Below are positions 1 to 5,885 of a stretch of DNA of 20,704 bases, one piece after another. The translations under genes were made by a program, and so were the position numbers. The stretch lies in assembly GCA_963632825.1 (NCBI GenBank), contig CAVGWF010000032.1, positions 1 to 20,704 of the forward strand. The letters are read 5' to 3'. Below the pieces are notes generated by a model. It had not been told where the DNA came from, made no database searches, and was given only the letters and a program-made list of their open reading frames with translations. This stretch comes from F23-B02 sp963632825 (lineage in GTDB: Bacteria > Bacillota > Clostridia > Oscillospirales > Oscillospiraceae). Numbering within the stretch: position 1 is the first letter of the stretch; the number at the start of each line of letters is the position of its first letter.

Positions 1-4
1 TAAT

Positions 5-74
5 GGGTAGAATCCAATACGCAGCAGGGGGAGTGTGAGGGGGACAAGGTCCCGCCTCAAATTGGATTATAGCC
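5..74. repeat. Imperfect inverted-repeat element with internal hairpin
   Basis: Positions 5-18 and 61-74 form a 14-bp inverted repeat with two mismatches; the inner 7 bp, ATCCAAT (12-18) against ATTGGAT (61-67), match perfectly. Inside it lies a second stem: TGAGG (36-40) plus GGGAC (41-45) against GTCCC (49-53) and CCTCA (55-59), with an AAG loop and one bulged base. No reading frame is supported here. It could be a REP-like palindromic element or the 3' end of a structured RNA whose gene lies left of the window. The left flank is missing, so its true extent is unknown. Confidence 0.4.
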
Positions 75-83
75 ATCAAAAAC

Positions 84-104
84 GCCTGATTTATCAGGCT
101 TTTT
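84..104 (+). terminator. Rho-independent terminator (plus strand)
   Basis: A perfect 6-bp stem GCCTGA (84-89) / TCAGGC (94-99) with a four-base loop is followed at once by five T residues. It would end transcription coming from a plus-strand gene or RNA left of the window. Confidence 0.6.
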
Positions 105-126
105 GACGAGCGCAGCGAGATTTTTC

Positions 127-235
127 GTGAAAATTTATTTTCACAAAAAATGTGGCGTTTTTTTCAGCGTACAAAAAAGTCACAGATTTTTTTGCACGCT
201 GAATATGGGTAGAGCACATTTGCTCTACCCATATT
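127..235. repeat. Cluster of three hairpins downstream of rubrerythrin
   Basis: Three inverted repeats lie side by side. GTGAAAAT (127-134) pairs perfectly with ATTTTCAC (137-144). The 16-bp arms 163-178 and 188-203 pair with one mismatch. The 15-bp arms 202-216 and 221-235 pair perfectly around a four-base loop. The last starts 22 bases past the minus-strand rubrerythrin stop and probably serves as its transcript end or 3' stabiliser. It lacks a clean U tract, so this is not a textbook terminator. Confidence 0.5.
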
Positions 236-257
236 ACTATAAATTCAGATTTTGCTT

Positions 258-824
258 TTACTTGAAGTATCTTGCCAGCAGACCCTCGAACGCCTTGCCG
301 TGGCGGGCTTCGTCGCGGGCCATTTCATGAACGGTGTCATGGATAGCGTCGAGATTGTACTGCTTTGCCAGCTTTGCAAGCTCAAACTTGCCGGCGGTCG
401 CGCCGTTCTCGGCGTCAACGCGCATCTCAAGGTTCTTCTTGGTGGAGTCGGTCACGACCTCGCCGAGGAGCTCGGCAAACTTTGCGGCGTGCTCAGCCTC
501 CTCATAGGCCGCCTTCTCCCAGTACAGACCGATCTCGGGATAACCCTCGCGGTGCGCAACGCGAGCCATCGCCAGATACATACCGACCTCGGAGCACTCG
601 CCCTCGAAGTTTGCGCGCAGACCGCTGATGATCTCCTCGCGTACTTCCTCGGGAACATCCTCGCCGAAAACCTTGCCAACGCCGACCACATGCTCGGCAG
701 CCCAGGTCTTTTCCTCTGCCTGCATGGTGAACTTGGAACCGGGGACATTGCAGATGGGGCACTTCTCGGGAGGAGTGTCTCCCTCATGAACATAACCGCA
801 TACGGGGCATACCCACTTTGCCAT
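258..824 (-). CDS. Reverse-type rubrerythrin (rubredoxin domain first)
   Basis: A 188-residue non-haem iron protein, probably a cytoplasmic NAD(P)H-linked peroxidase that removes H2O2 and oxygen in anaerobes. The N-terminus is a rubredoxin-like FeS4 knot with CPVC (Cys6, Cys9) and CPIC (Cys22, Cys25). The ferritin-like four-helix domain follows from about residue 55, with likely di-iron ligands in E74-x-x-x-x-E79, the ExxH at 109-112 and the ExxH at 172-175. Domain order is the opposite of classical rubrerythrin, in which the rubredoxin part is C-terminal; this matches the reverse rubrerythrins of clostridia. The ATG at 824 is fixed by an AGGAGG about 8 bases upstream. It appears monocistronic, with a hairpin cluster after its stop. 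The family is secure; the exact electron donor is not. Confidence 0.93.
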   Translation of the reverse strand: MAKWVCPVCGYVHEGDTPPEKCPICNVPGSKFTMQAEEKTWAAEHVVGVGKVFGEDVPEEVREEIISGLRANFEGECSEVGMYLAMARVAHREGYPEIGLYWEKAAYEEAEHAAKFAELLGEVVTDSTKKNLEMRVDAENGATAGKFELAKLAKQYNLDAIHDTVHEMARDEARHGKAFEGLLARYFK

Positions 825-896
825 AACATTTACCTCCTAATAAGATCACATATAAATTCACTTTACTTTTTCAAGACTCTTTGTCTTTCTGAGCTT

Positions 897-902
897 ATTA
901 TA
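897..902 (-). promoter_or_regulatory. Putative -10 box of the rubrerythrin gene
   Basis: A perfect TATAAT reads on the minus strand at 902-897, about 73 bases before the rubrerythrin ATG. No convincing -35 hexamer lies 17 bases further up (CAGCTC there), so an activator or a different -35 usage would be needed. No clear PerR-type box was recognised. Confidence 0.35.
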
Positions 903-934
903 ATGGTTACGGCAAAAGCGAGCTGTAGCAAATA

Positions 935-1363
935 CTACACTCTGCGAATGTTTTTCGAAATTTCACAAAGAGCCTCCGCTGCCTCGGTGTCGCAGTCGGT
1001 GTTCCGTGCAAGGTCGGCAAGCGAGAGCATACCGACGAGTAAGCCGTCGCGGCATACCGGCAGCCGCCTTATCTGCGCGTCAGCCATCAGGCGGGCTGCA
1101 TCGCCGATGCCTGTGTTGTAGTTAACGGTTATAACGCCGCGCGTCATCACATCTCCGGACTTCGTCTCGTCGGTGGACAGACCGTTTGCAACGCAGCGGA
1201 CGGTTATGTCCCTGTCGGTTATCATGCCGCGCAGATTGCCCCTGTCGTCACACACCGGCACGGCACCTATGTTATACCGCTTTAAAAGCCTCGCTGCCGC
1301 GGCTACAGGCTCGCTGAGCCCCACGGTTATGATGTGATCGCTCATAATATCAAAAACCTTCAT
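935..1363 (-). CDS. Two-CBS-domain protein
   Basis: A 142-residue soluble protein made of a tandem CBS pair and little else. The first CBS repeat covers roughly residues 7-60 (V-V-D-D-R-G type strand, then GMITDRDI), the second roughly 72-125 (RRLPV, then LVGMLSLADLA). Such pairs bind adenine nucleotides or S-adenosyl compounds and act as energy sensors, but the ligand cannot be read from sequence. There is no membrane segment, ACT or DNA-binding domain. The ATG at 1363 has an AAGGAGGG site a few bases upstream. It lies 74 bases downstream of the spoIIP stop on the same strand and may be partly co-transcribed with it; a possible own promoter is listed separately. Confidence 0.85.
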   Translation of the reverse strand: MKVFDIMSDHIITVGLSEPVAAAARLLKRYNIGAVPVCDDRGNLRGMITDRDITVRCVANGLSTDETKSGDVMTRGVITVNYNTGIGDAARLMADAQIRRLPVCRDGLLVGMLSLADLARNTDCDTEAAEALCEISKNIRRV

Positions 1364-1369
1364 AGAAAA

Positions 1370-1402
1370 CCCTCCTTGCTTTCATGGTTGACACAGGGAG
1401 GG
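1370..1402 (-). promoter_or_regulatory. Possible SD-sequestering hairpin of the CBS gene
   Basis: On the minus strand CCCTCC (1402-1397) can pair with GGAGGG (1375-1370), which is the core of the CBS gene's ribosome binding site. The loop is 21 bases. Short purine/pyrimidine complements of this kind also arise by chance, so the call is tentative. Confidence 0.25.
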
Positions 1403-1416
1403 ATTTTTATTCCTGC

Positions 1417-1422
1417 ATTATA
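1417..1422 (-). promoter_or_regulatory. Putative -10 box of the CBS gene
   Basis: TATAAT reads on the minus strand at 1422-1417, about 54 bases before the CBS gene start and just after the spoIIP stop. The sequence 17 bases further up, TAGAGT (1445-1440), is a poor -35 match lying in the last codons of spoIIP. Confidence 0.3.
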
Positions 1423-1437
1423 TGAAATAAGCAGCGC

Positions 1438-2391
1438 TTACTCTACAAGCTGCGCGAGCGCGGGACCCGCGGCGTTTCCGAAAAGGCGTATCGCCGCGAG
1501 TGCCTCTTGCAGCGTGTTGCCGTTGCACCCGACCTCAAGTATCATAGAGCCGGGGGTAAGGTGCTGATTATATCGGTACTTTGTCAGCAGTATCGGGCGC
1601 ATGAGGCTCGGATAGCTCCGGCACACCGCATCCTGCAGGTAAACCGCAAGGCTGAGATTCTGCTGCCAGTTCGGGTGCTCAAGCCCGCTGGCATTGCTGC
1701 CTATAACGAACATTGCCTGACTTGCGCAAACGCCCTGCTCCGTCGCCGCCGTCTTGTATGTAACGGTGTCCGAGCCGAGCGCGTCGCGGTGCAGGTCAAT
1801 GACTATCCTTATGCTCGGGTTATCCGCAAGGTATTTTTCTATCGCCTCGCAGCTGCGGTTATACGAGCCGGTATAGCTGGGGTAGTCAAAAACCTGCGTG
1901 TCGTGTATGACATTCAGCCCGTTGGCTTCTAATATTTCGGTCAGCTCGTTTCCGATGCGGATAACACTGTAGCTTGCGTCAAGCGTGCGGTTGGTGCCGA
2001 GATCCTCGTATTTGTCAAGTCCGGCGGGGGAGTATGCCTCGCTTGAGTGGGTGTGTATAATGAGTATCTGCGGCTTGCCGCGCTCAAGGCGCAGAGAGCA
2101 GCCCTGATCCGCAATGGCATTTATGTCTATGTCATAGTCGGTAGAATTTTTTATGACCATGCCGCCGGATATGGTGGTAGGTATTATGGTCGGCGTGACC
2201 GGAGCCTCCGAGACCTCCGGCTCGGGCGTTTCCGGCGGAGCTTTGCCGGGATAGGTCACCTCAGGCGCAGCCGACGCCAGGGAAACGGTGCTCTTTACAA
2301 TATCGCCTCCGTCAGCCCGCAGATAAACCGCGAACAGATAAAGACACAGCAGGGCAAGTCCGCCCAGAATTATCGCTTTAAGCTTCTTCAA
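1438..2391 (-). CDS. spoIIP: Stage II sporulation protein P (SpoIIP)
   Basis: SpoIIP is the peptidoglycan amidase/endopeptidase of the DMP complex (with SpoIID and SpoIIM) that drives engulfment of the forespore. This 317-residue copy has an N-terminal membrane anchor at about residues 5-24, a proline-rich linker at about 45-75, and the conserved catalytic domain from about 105 to the end. Diagnostic motifs are IIHTHSSEAY at 111-120 (zinc-ligand His and Glu), PSYTGSYNRS at 171-180 and the DLHRDA motif at 199-204. The start is TTG at 2391, supported by GGGAGG 8 bases upstream; no better ATG fits. The CBS gene follows on the same strand. The ribosome binding site may be buried in a hairpin, listed separately. 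A sigma-E promoter would be expected upstream but I could not place one convincingly. Confidence 0.93.
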   Translation of the reverse strand: MKKLKAIILGGLALLCLYLFAVYLRADGGDIVKSTVSLASAAPEVTYPGKAPPETPEPEVSEAPVTPTIIPTTISGGMVIKNSTDYDIDINAIADQGCSLRLERGKPQILIIHTHSSEAYSPAGLDKYEDLGTNRTLDASYSVIRIGNELTEILEANGLNVIHDTQVFDYPSYTGSYNRSCEAIEKYLADNPSIRIVIDLHRDALGSDTVTYKTAATEQGVCASQAMFVIGSNASGLEHPNWQQNLSLAVYLQDAVCRSYPSLMRPILLTKYRYNQHLTPGSMILEVGCNGNTLQEALAAIRLFGNAAGPALAQLVE

Positions 2392-2399
2392 TGCTCAGT

Positions 2400-2429
2400 C
2401 CTCCCGTCTATCTATACATATTGCGGGAG
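2400..2429 (-). promoter_or_regulatory. Possible SD-sequestering hairpin of spoIIP
   Basis: On the minus strand CTCCCG (2429-2424) is complementary to CGGGAG (2406-2401), which contains most of the spoIIP ribosome binding site GGGAGG. The loop is 17 bases, long and AU-rich, ending close to the TTG start. It could throttle translation, but the stem is only 6 bp. Confidence 0.3.
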
Positions 2430-2535
2430 AATAAAAAATATTTCTGCACCTGCGCGGGCAAGGCGAGGTATGCCTTATACCACTGCGGCGCTGTTATTAT
2501 GTAAACCAAGAATATTCAAAAGCACCGCTTAAAAT
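2430..2535. other. Non-coding spacer upstream of spoIIP
   Basis: Part of the 740-base spacer between spoIIP and the SleB-like gene. No supported reading frame on either strand and no clear promoter were found here; the sporulation promoter of spoIIP should lie in or near this stretch. Confidence 0.3.
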
Positions 2536-2778
2536 ATGCATTTTACATGCAGGCAAAAGGGCGTATACAGTCGGCTTTTCGGAATCAATGTCGAAGACGG
2601 CTGCATTAAAAAAGTGGAGGCAAAAAGCGGCTGCGCCGGCAATCTTCATGGTATTTCGCGGCTTTCGGTGGGGACTGAGGCAGAGCATACGACGGCTCGT
2701 GTGCGGGGAAACGGCTCGTCTGAAAGCTGTTATTTGCGCCCGTACCGGCTACCCAAGGCACTGAAAAATTGCATATAA
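2536..2778 (+). pseudogene. Decayed TSCPD-domain (TIGR03905-like) gene
   Basis: The 80-codon frame still resembles the small TSCPD-domain proteins found widely in clostridia (about 80 residues, function unknown, adjacent in sequence to ribonucleotide reductase C-terminal Cys regions). Visible family features are the opening MHFTCRQKGVYSR, the central SGCAGNLHGISRL and the closing P-x-x-L-x-KAL. The hallmark cysteines are eroded: the usual GVCS is GVYS, and the Cys-Gly-x-K-x-TSCPDQLAKAL end has become a string in which only P, L and KAL align, as if by several point changes or compensating small indels. There is no recognisable ribosome binding site before the ATG, and a TAA stop sits two codons upstream. 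I infer a degenerating gene, though a divergent functional protein is possible because the frame stays open. Confidence 0.55.
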
Positions 2779-3031
2779 AAACGGCATTTTAGTTTACATA
2801 ATATTTAAACATAACGAAACTGATTTACATAATGTTATACACATGATTGATAATTGTAATAATTTTTACGATTTTTTAAGAAATTGTTGTCGAAAATCAG
2901 CTTTTATGCAACTTGACGAAGGCACAAAATGGTGTGTCAAGAGCCTCAAAAGTCCCTAAATCTTGCGCTTTTTGAACTATTGCTGTGAAATATGCACAAT
3001 TCGACAAGTATCTGTTTGTGCAATATGTCTA
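2779..3031. promoter_or_regulatory. AT-rich upstream region of the SleB-like gene
   Basis: No gene is supported here. The 10-mer TTTACATAAT occurs twice, at 2793-2802 and 2824-2833, 31 bases apart (about three helical turns). Close to the promoter, TGCACAA (2993-2999) and TTGTGCA (3016-3022) form a perfect 7-bp inverted repeat with a 16-base spacer, ending 9-10 bases before the predicted -35. This is a typical placement for an activator site. The binding proteins are unknown. Confidence 0.35.
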
Positions 3032-3061
3032 TTTACGCTCTCCTGAATATTCCGCTATAAT
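3032..3061 (+). promoter_or_regulatory. Putative sigma-A promoter of the SleB-like gene
   Basis: TATAAT at 3056-3061 is a perfect -10. TTTACG at 3032-3037 matches TTGACA at four of six positions with an 18-base spacer. The start point would be near 3068, giving a leader of about 64 bases that contains a hairpin. Confidence 0.5.
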
Positions 3062-3087
3062 TAATATGCCTTAGAGTTATAGGTGCC

Positions 3088-3108
3088 CATTCGGTGTTTT
3101 GCCGAATG
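3088..3108 (+). promoter_or_regulatory. Hairpin in the 5' leader of the SleB-like gene
   Basis: CATTCGG (3088-3094) and CCGAATG (3102-3108) form a perfect 7-bp stem with a seven-base loop. It lies between the predicted promoter and the ribosome binding site (AGGAG, about 3120-3124). With no U tract it is not a terminator; it may stabilise the mRNA. Confidence 0.45.
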
Positions 3109-3131
3109 AAATTTTATGACAGGAGCGTTAT

Positions 3132-3974
3132 ATGAGTAAACTGAAAAAATACAGTGCAGCACTCGTGTTCGTTATCTGTCTGCTGTGTGTATTCCTCTGC
3201 TCAAACGCACTTGCGGAGGATGCTGACACCGGGATCGTATATGCCGAGACTCCCATATATTTTGACGGACTGCTGTCCTGCCGCGGCTATCTCATAGGCG
3301 AGAACACATATGTTTCGCTTGAGGCTGCGTGTGCCGTCCTCGGTCACGATACCGATGCTTATTACGACAAAGAAACAGATAAGCTTACCGTCGAAACGGC
3401 AGGTATAACTATAACTGCCGCACGCGCAGATAAGTACATGTGCGCAAACGGCAGATACATTTATCTGCCCGACGGCTATATTGAAATCGAGGGTTCCTTT
3501 GTTGTCCCTGCGGAGGCGCTGGCGAAGATATTCACGCTCACGCCGACCGAGGATGAGGAAACGGGAACCATTGATTTCAGCACGGCAGACGAACAGATCC
3601 TCCGCAGCGGGGATGAGTACTACAACGAGGACGATCTATACTGGATGAGCAGGATCATCACATGGGAGTCCGGCAACCAGCCCGTGGAGGGGCAGATCGG
3701 CGTAGGAAACGTCATTCTTAACCGCGTCGGCGATGCACGCTTCGGCGAAACGCTGGAGGATGTCATATTCCAGCCGGGGCAGTTCTCTGTGGTAACGAGC
3801 GGCGCAATATACAGCGAACCGTATGACGTAAGCGTTATATGCGCAAAGCTTGTGTACGAGGGATACAACACGGTAGGCGATGCACTGTTTTTCCAGACCG
3901 GAAGGTACTGGGGCAGCGGCATGATAGAAACGACATGGATAACCAAGATAGGCGACCATAATTTCTTCTGCTGA
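3132..3974 (+). CDS. Secreted SleB-like cell wall hydrolase
   Basis: A 280-residue exported protein. Residues 1-28 are a signal peptide (Lys-rich start, hydrophobic core, cut predicted after ALA). Residues about 45-150 resemble a copper-amine-oxidase N-terminal-like domain, a common wall-binding or scaffold module in clostridia that does not itself imply oxidase activity. The C-terminal part, from about residue 168, is a Hydrolase_2 (SleB/CwlJ) domain with the expected WESGNQP carrying the probable catalytic Glu near 179, GVGNVILNRV, QFSVV and a terminal GDHNFF. SleB-type enzymes are lytic transglycosylases acting on spore cortex or vegetative wall. The start has AGGAG 7 bases upstream. The apparent sigma-A promoter suggests vegetative use rather than strictly spore germination. 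A terminator follows directly. Confidence 0.9.
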   Translation: MSKLKKYSAALVFVICLLCVFLCSNALAEDADTGIVYAETPIYFDGLLSCRGYLIGENTYVSLEAACAVLGHDTDAYYDKETDKLTVETAGITITAARADKYMCANGRYIYLPDGYIEIEGSFVVPAEALAKIFTLTPTEDEETGTIDFSTADEQILRSGDEYYNEDDLYWMSRIITWESGNQPVEGQIGVGNVILNRVGDARFGETLEDVIFQPGQFSVVTSGAIYSEPYDVSVICAKLVYEGYNTVGDALFFQTGRYWGSGMIETTWITKIGDHNFFC

Positions 3975-3997
3975 TTGCCAATCGAAAAGCGATATGT

Positions 3998-4029
3998 TAA
4001 AATGAGCCGTCAGACCGGCTCATTTTTTC
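3998..4029 (+). terminator. Terminator after the SleB-like gene
   Basis: The stem ATGAGCCG (4002-4009) / CGGCTCAT (4016-4023) with a six-base loop is flanked by AAAA before and TTTTTT after. It separates the hydrolase from rsmG and runs into the rsmG leader, so rsmG depends on read-through or on an unseen promoter. Confidence 0.85.
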
Positions 4030-4033
4030 ATGC

Positions 4034-4038
4034 GGAGG
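4034..4038 (+). promoter_or_regulatory. Ribosome binding site that sets the rsmG start
   Basis: GGAGG at 4034-4038 lies 6 bases before the ATG at 4045 but after the in-frame ATG at 4030. The upstream ATG therefore cannot be the true start. Confidence 0.8.
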
Positions 4039-4044
4039 TTTTTG

Positions 4045-4746
4045 ATGGAAAATATACTTAAGGAAGGCTTCGCCGAGCTCGGACTTGAGCTGAGCGGTGA
4101 GGCGCTGAAAAGATACATAGACTATTACGAGCTTCTCGAGGAACGCAACAAGGTGATGAATCTCACCGCCATAAGCGGGGAGGAGGATGTCTCACGACTG
4201 CATTTTCTCGACTGTGCGGCGCTTTTGAATATGTGCGGCTTCAAGGACAAAAGAGTCATTGATGTCGGCACCGGCGCGGGCTTTCCGGGAATGCCGCTGA
4301 AAATAGCGCAGCCGGAGATGAGCATAACGCTGCTCGACAGTCTGAATAAGCGCATTGAGTTTCTGCGCGAGACCTGTGAGCGGCTGGGGCTTTCCGATGT
4401 GGAGTGCATCCATGCGCGCGCCGAGGAGGCTCCGGAGGAGTACAGGGGAGCGTATGACATTGCCGTGTCACGCGCGGTGGCTCGGCTGAGCGTGCTGTGC
4501 GAGCTGTGCCTGCCGTTTGTGAAGGTCGGCGGCGTGTTTATCGCCATGAAGGGACCGGACTGCCGTCAGGAGGCGGAGCAGGCGCAGAACGCCATTACGC
4601 TGCTCGGTGCAAGACTTCGGGAGGTGCGGCTGTACACGGTACCGGGAACGGATATAAGCCATGCCGCCGTCATCATCGAAAAAATAAAGCCCACTCACGC
4701 AAAATACCCGCGTAAATGGGCGCAGATAAAGAAAAATCCGCTGTAA
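4045..4746 (+). CDS. rsmG: 16S rRNA (guanine-N7) methyltransferase RsmG
   Basis: RsmG (GidB) methylates N7 of G527 (E. coli numbering) in 16S rRNA using S-adenosylmethionine; its loss gives low-level streptomycin resistance in several bacteria. The 233-residue product has the usual length and motifs: YYELLEERNKVMNLTAI near the N-terminus, the SAM-binding VIDVGTGAGFPG at about residues 75-86, the LLDSLNKR acidic/ribose-contact strand and the AVSRAVA motif. The start at 4045 is chosen over the ATG at 4030 because the ribosome binding site lies between them. The C-terminal basic tail (PRKWAQIKKNPL) is typical. In many Bacillota rsmG sits next to gidA or parA near oriC; here it stands between a wall hydrolase and a convergent kinase gene. 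Confidence 0.95.
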   Translation: MENILKEGFAELGLELSGEALKRYIDYYELLEERNKVMNLTAISGEEDVSRLHFLDCAALLNMCGFKDKRVIDVGTGAGFPGMPLKIAQPEMSITLLDSLNKRIEFLRETCERLGLSDVECIHARAEEAPEEYRGAYDIAVSRAVARLSVLCELCLPFVKVGGVFIAMKGPDCRQEAEQAQNAITLLGARLREVRLYTVPGTDISHAAVIIEKIKPTHAKYPRKWAQIKKNPL

Positions 4747-4789
4747 AGCCGGCTGAGAATTTTTTGGGGGCGAACCGCTGCACCTGCCG

Positions 4790-4859
4790 GTGCCGGTGGC
4801 GCATTGCCCGCCGCGGCGGGCGGCACTGATAAGACAAAAATAAATCACGGCGCAAGCCG
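4790..4859. repeat. GC-rich nested hairpins in the rsmG 3' spacer
   Basis: GCCCGCCGCGGCGGGC at 4806-4821 is a perfect 16-bp palindrome, enclosed by GTGCCG (4790-4795) and CGGCAC (4821-4826). A further small stem CGGC (4848-4851) / GCCG (4856-4859) closes a GCAA (GNRA-type) tetraloop. No reading frame is supported in 4747-4950. It may be a REP-like element or part of a small structured RNA. Confidence 0.4.
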
Positions 4860-4880
4860 CACGATAATGATGATAATGCA

Positions 4881-4910
4881 AAAGCTCAGCCCCATATGGG
4901 GCTGAGCTTT
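4881..4910. terminator. Bidirectional terminator between rsmG and the kinase gene
   Basis: A perfect 30-base palindrome with arms AAAGCTCAGCCCCAT (4881-4895) and ATGGGGCTGAGCTTT (4896-4910) stands between the convergent rsmG and uridine-kinase-like genes. The T runs are short on both strands (CTTTGCTT on plus, CTTTTGCATT on minus), but stem length and placement fit a shared terminator. Confidence 0.75.
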
Positions 4911-4952
4911 GCTTAAGCTGACGGGAGCGGTCCGAATTCCCTTTATGCTTAT

Positions 4953-5885
4953 TCAGTCATAAATGCCGCCGCCTATAAACTCGCGAATAAGCGCATCCTT
5001 AGCGACATATTTCTCGTCTATAACTCCGAAAAGCTGCAGCGCGGGCAAAACGGTGCGCAGCTCGTCGTATCTTTCAATGCCCTCCGGTATGGAGGAAAAA
5101 AGCTTTGTCGCCGTTTCATTCATGACTGCCATCTCGTAGGGAAACGCAGAGTCGAACATGAAATCCGCCTTGTTTTTAAACGGGGAAATGTAGGCCTTCT
5201 CACCTCTGCGGACATTCGCCCACATCTTGATCGTCTGTGCAGGATCGGCACCGCGGAAATTGTAGTCACGCACCGTGCGCCTGACGAGTCTGAACCATGT
5301 GCCCTTGAAGCACACCCTGCCGTTAAATTCGACATTGCTGCGCGCGGATATATACAGCTTGAACGCATCGGGGTGGCGGGAGGTTATGCTGTCGTTAAGG
5401 GCGTGTATGCCCTCAAAGACGACTATCTCATCCTTCTTGAGCTTTATTGACTTGGAGGGCTCAAGAATGCGCATCTGTCGCGAAAACTCGTATTTGGGGA
5501 CATAAATGCGCTTGCCCTCGGCAAGCATGGTGAAGTGCTCGTTCAAGAGCTCCATATCAAGGCACAGAGGGGACTCAAGGTCAATGTCGCCCTCGGGGGT
5601 TCTCGGCGCGGTTGCGGGGTCGACCGTCTTGAAATAGTCGTCCATGCCCACATAGTGCGCGTGAACGCCCCTGCGTTCGAGCTCCTCGCTTATCTTTTTT
5701 GCGGTGGTAGTTTTACCTGAGCCGGACGGACCGGACAGCAGAACTATGGGGCTTTTACGGCTGTTTTCGATGATGCCTTCGGCTGCGTCGGCAACGCGCT
5801 TGGCATACACCGCGTCGCACTCCTCAACAAAGCCCTTTGGGTCTGCAACGGTACGGAAATTGATGTCTTTAAGATCGAATGCCAT
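4953..5885 (-). CDS. Uridine kinase-like nucleoside kinase
   Basis: A 310-residue P-loop kinase of the phosphoribulokinase/uridine kinase family. It carries the Walker A motif GPSGSGKT at residues 52-59, a DDYF acidic motif near residue 82, LDMELLNEHF, and the FEGIHALN strand typical of uridine kinases, then a long helical C-terminal extension absent from the 210-residue Udk of E. coli. Related clostridial proteins often carry a TGS domain in front; this copy has only about 45 residues before the P-loop and no TGS domain. The likely substrate is uridine/cytidine or another nucleoside, not proven. Its ATG overlaps the hemZ stop (TAATG), so it is translationally coupled to hemZ. GGAGG lies about 10 bases upstream of the ATG, inside hemZ. 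Confidence 0.85.
   Translation of the reverse strand: MAFDLKDINFRTVADPKGFVEECDAVYAKRVADAAEGIIENSRKSPIVLLSGPSGSGKTTTAKKISEELERRGVHAHYVGMDDYFKTVDPATAPRTPEGDIDLESPLCLDMELLNEHFTMLAEGKRIYVPKYEFSRQMRILEPSKSIKLKKDEIVVFEGIHALNDSITSRHPDAFKLYISARSNVEFNGRVCFKGTWFRLVRRTVRDYNFRGADPAQTIKMWANVRRGEKAYISPFKNKADFMFDSAFPYEMAVMNETATKLFSSIPEGIERYDELRTVLPALQLFGVIDEKYVAKDALIREFIGGGIYD

Noticed and set aside
1388..1393. Perfect TTGACA on the plus strand upstream of an antisense path into spoIIP
   Set aside because: No -10 element lies at 16-18 bases, so an antisense promoter is not supported.
2408..2420. 13-base sequence CTATCTATACATA repeated at 15469-15481
   Set aside because: Low-complexity AT-rich string in unrelated contexts and orientations relative to genes; two copies in 20 kb are plausibly chance.
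2497..2688. 63-codon minus-strand frame in the spoIIP-hydrolase spacer
   Set aside because: Its opposite strand carries a recognisable TSCPD relic, and it lacks a start signal or family features.
4030..4044. Upstream in-frame ATG for rsmG
   Set aside because: The ribosome binding site lies downstream of it, and it sits in the tail of the preceding terminator.
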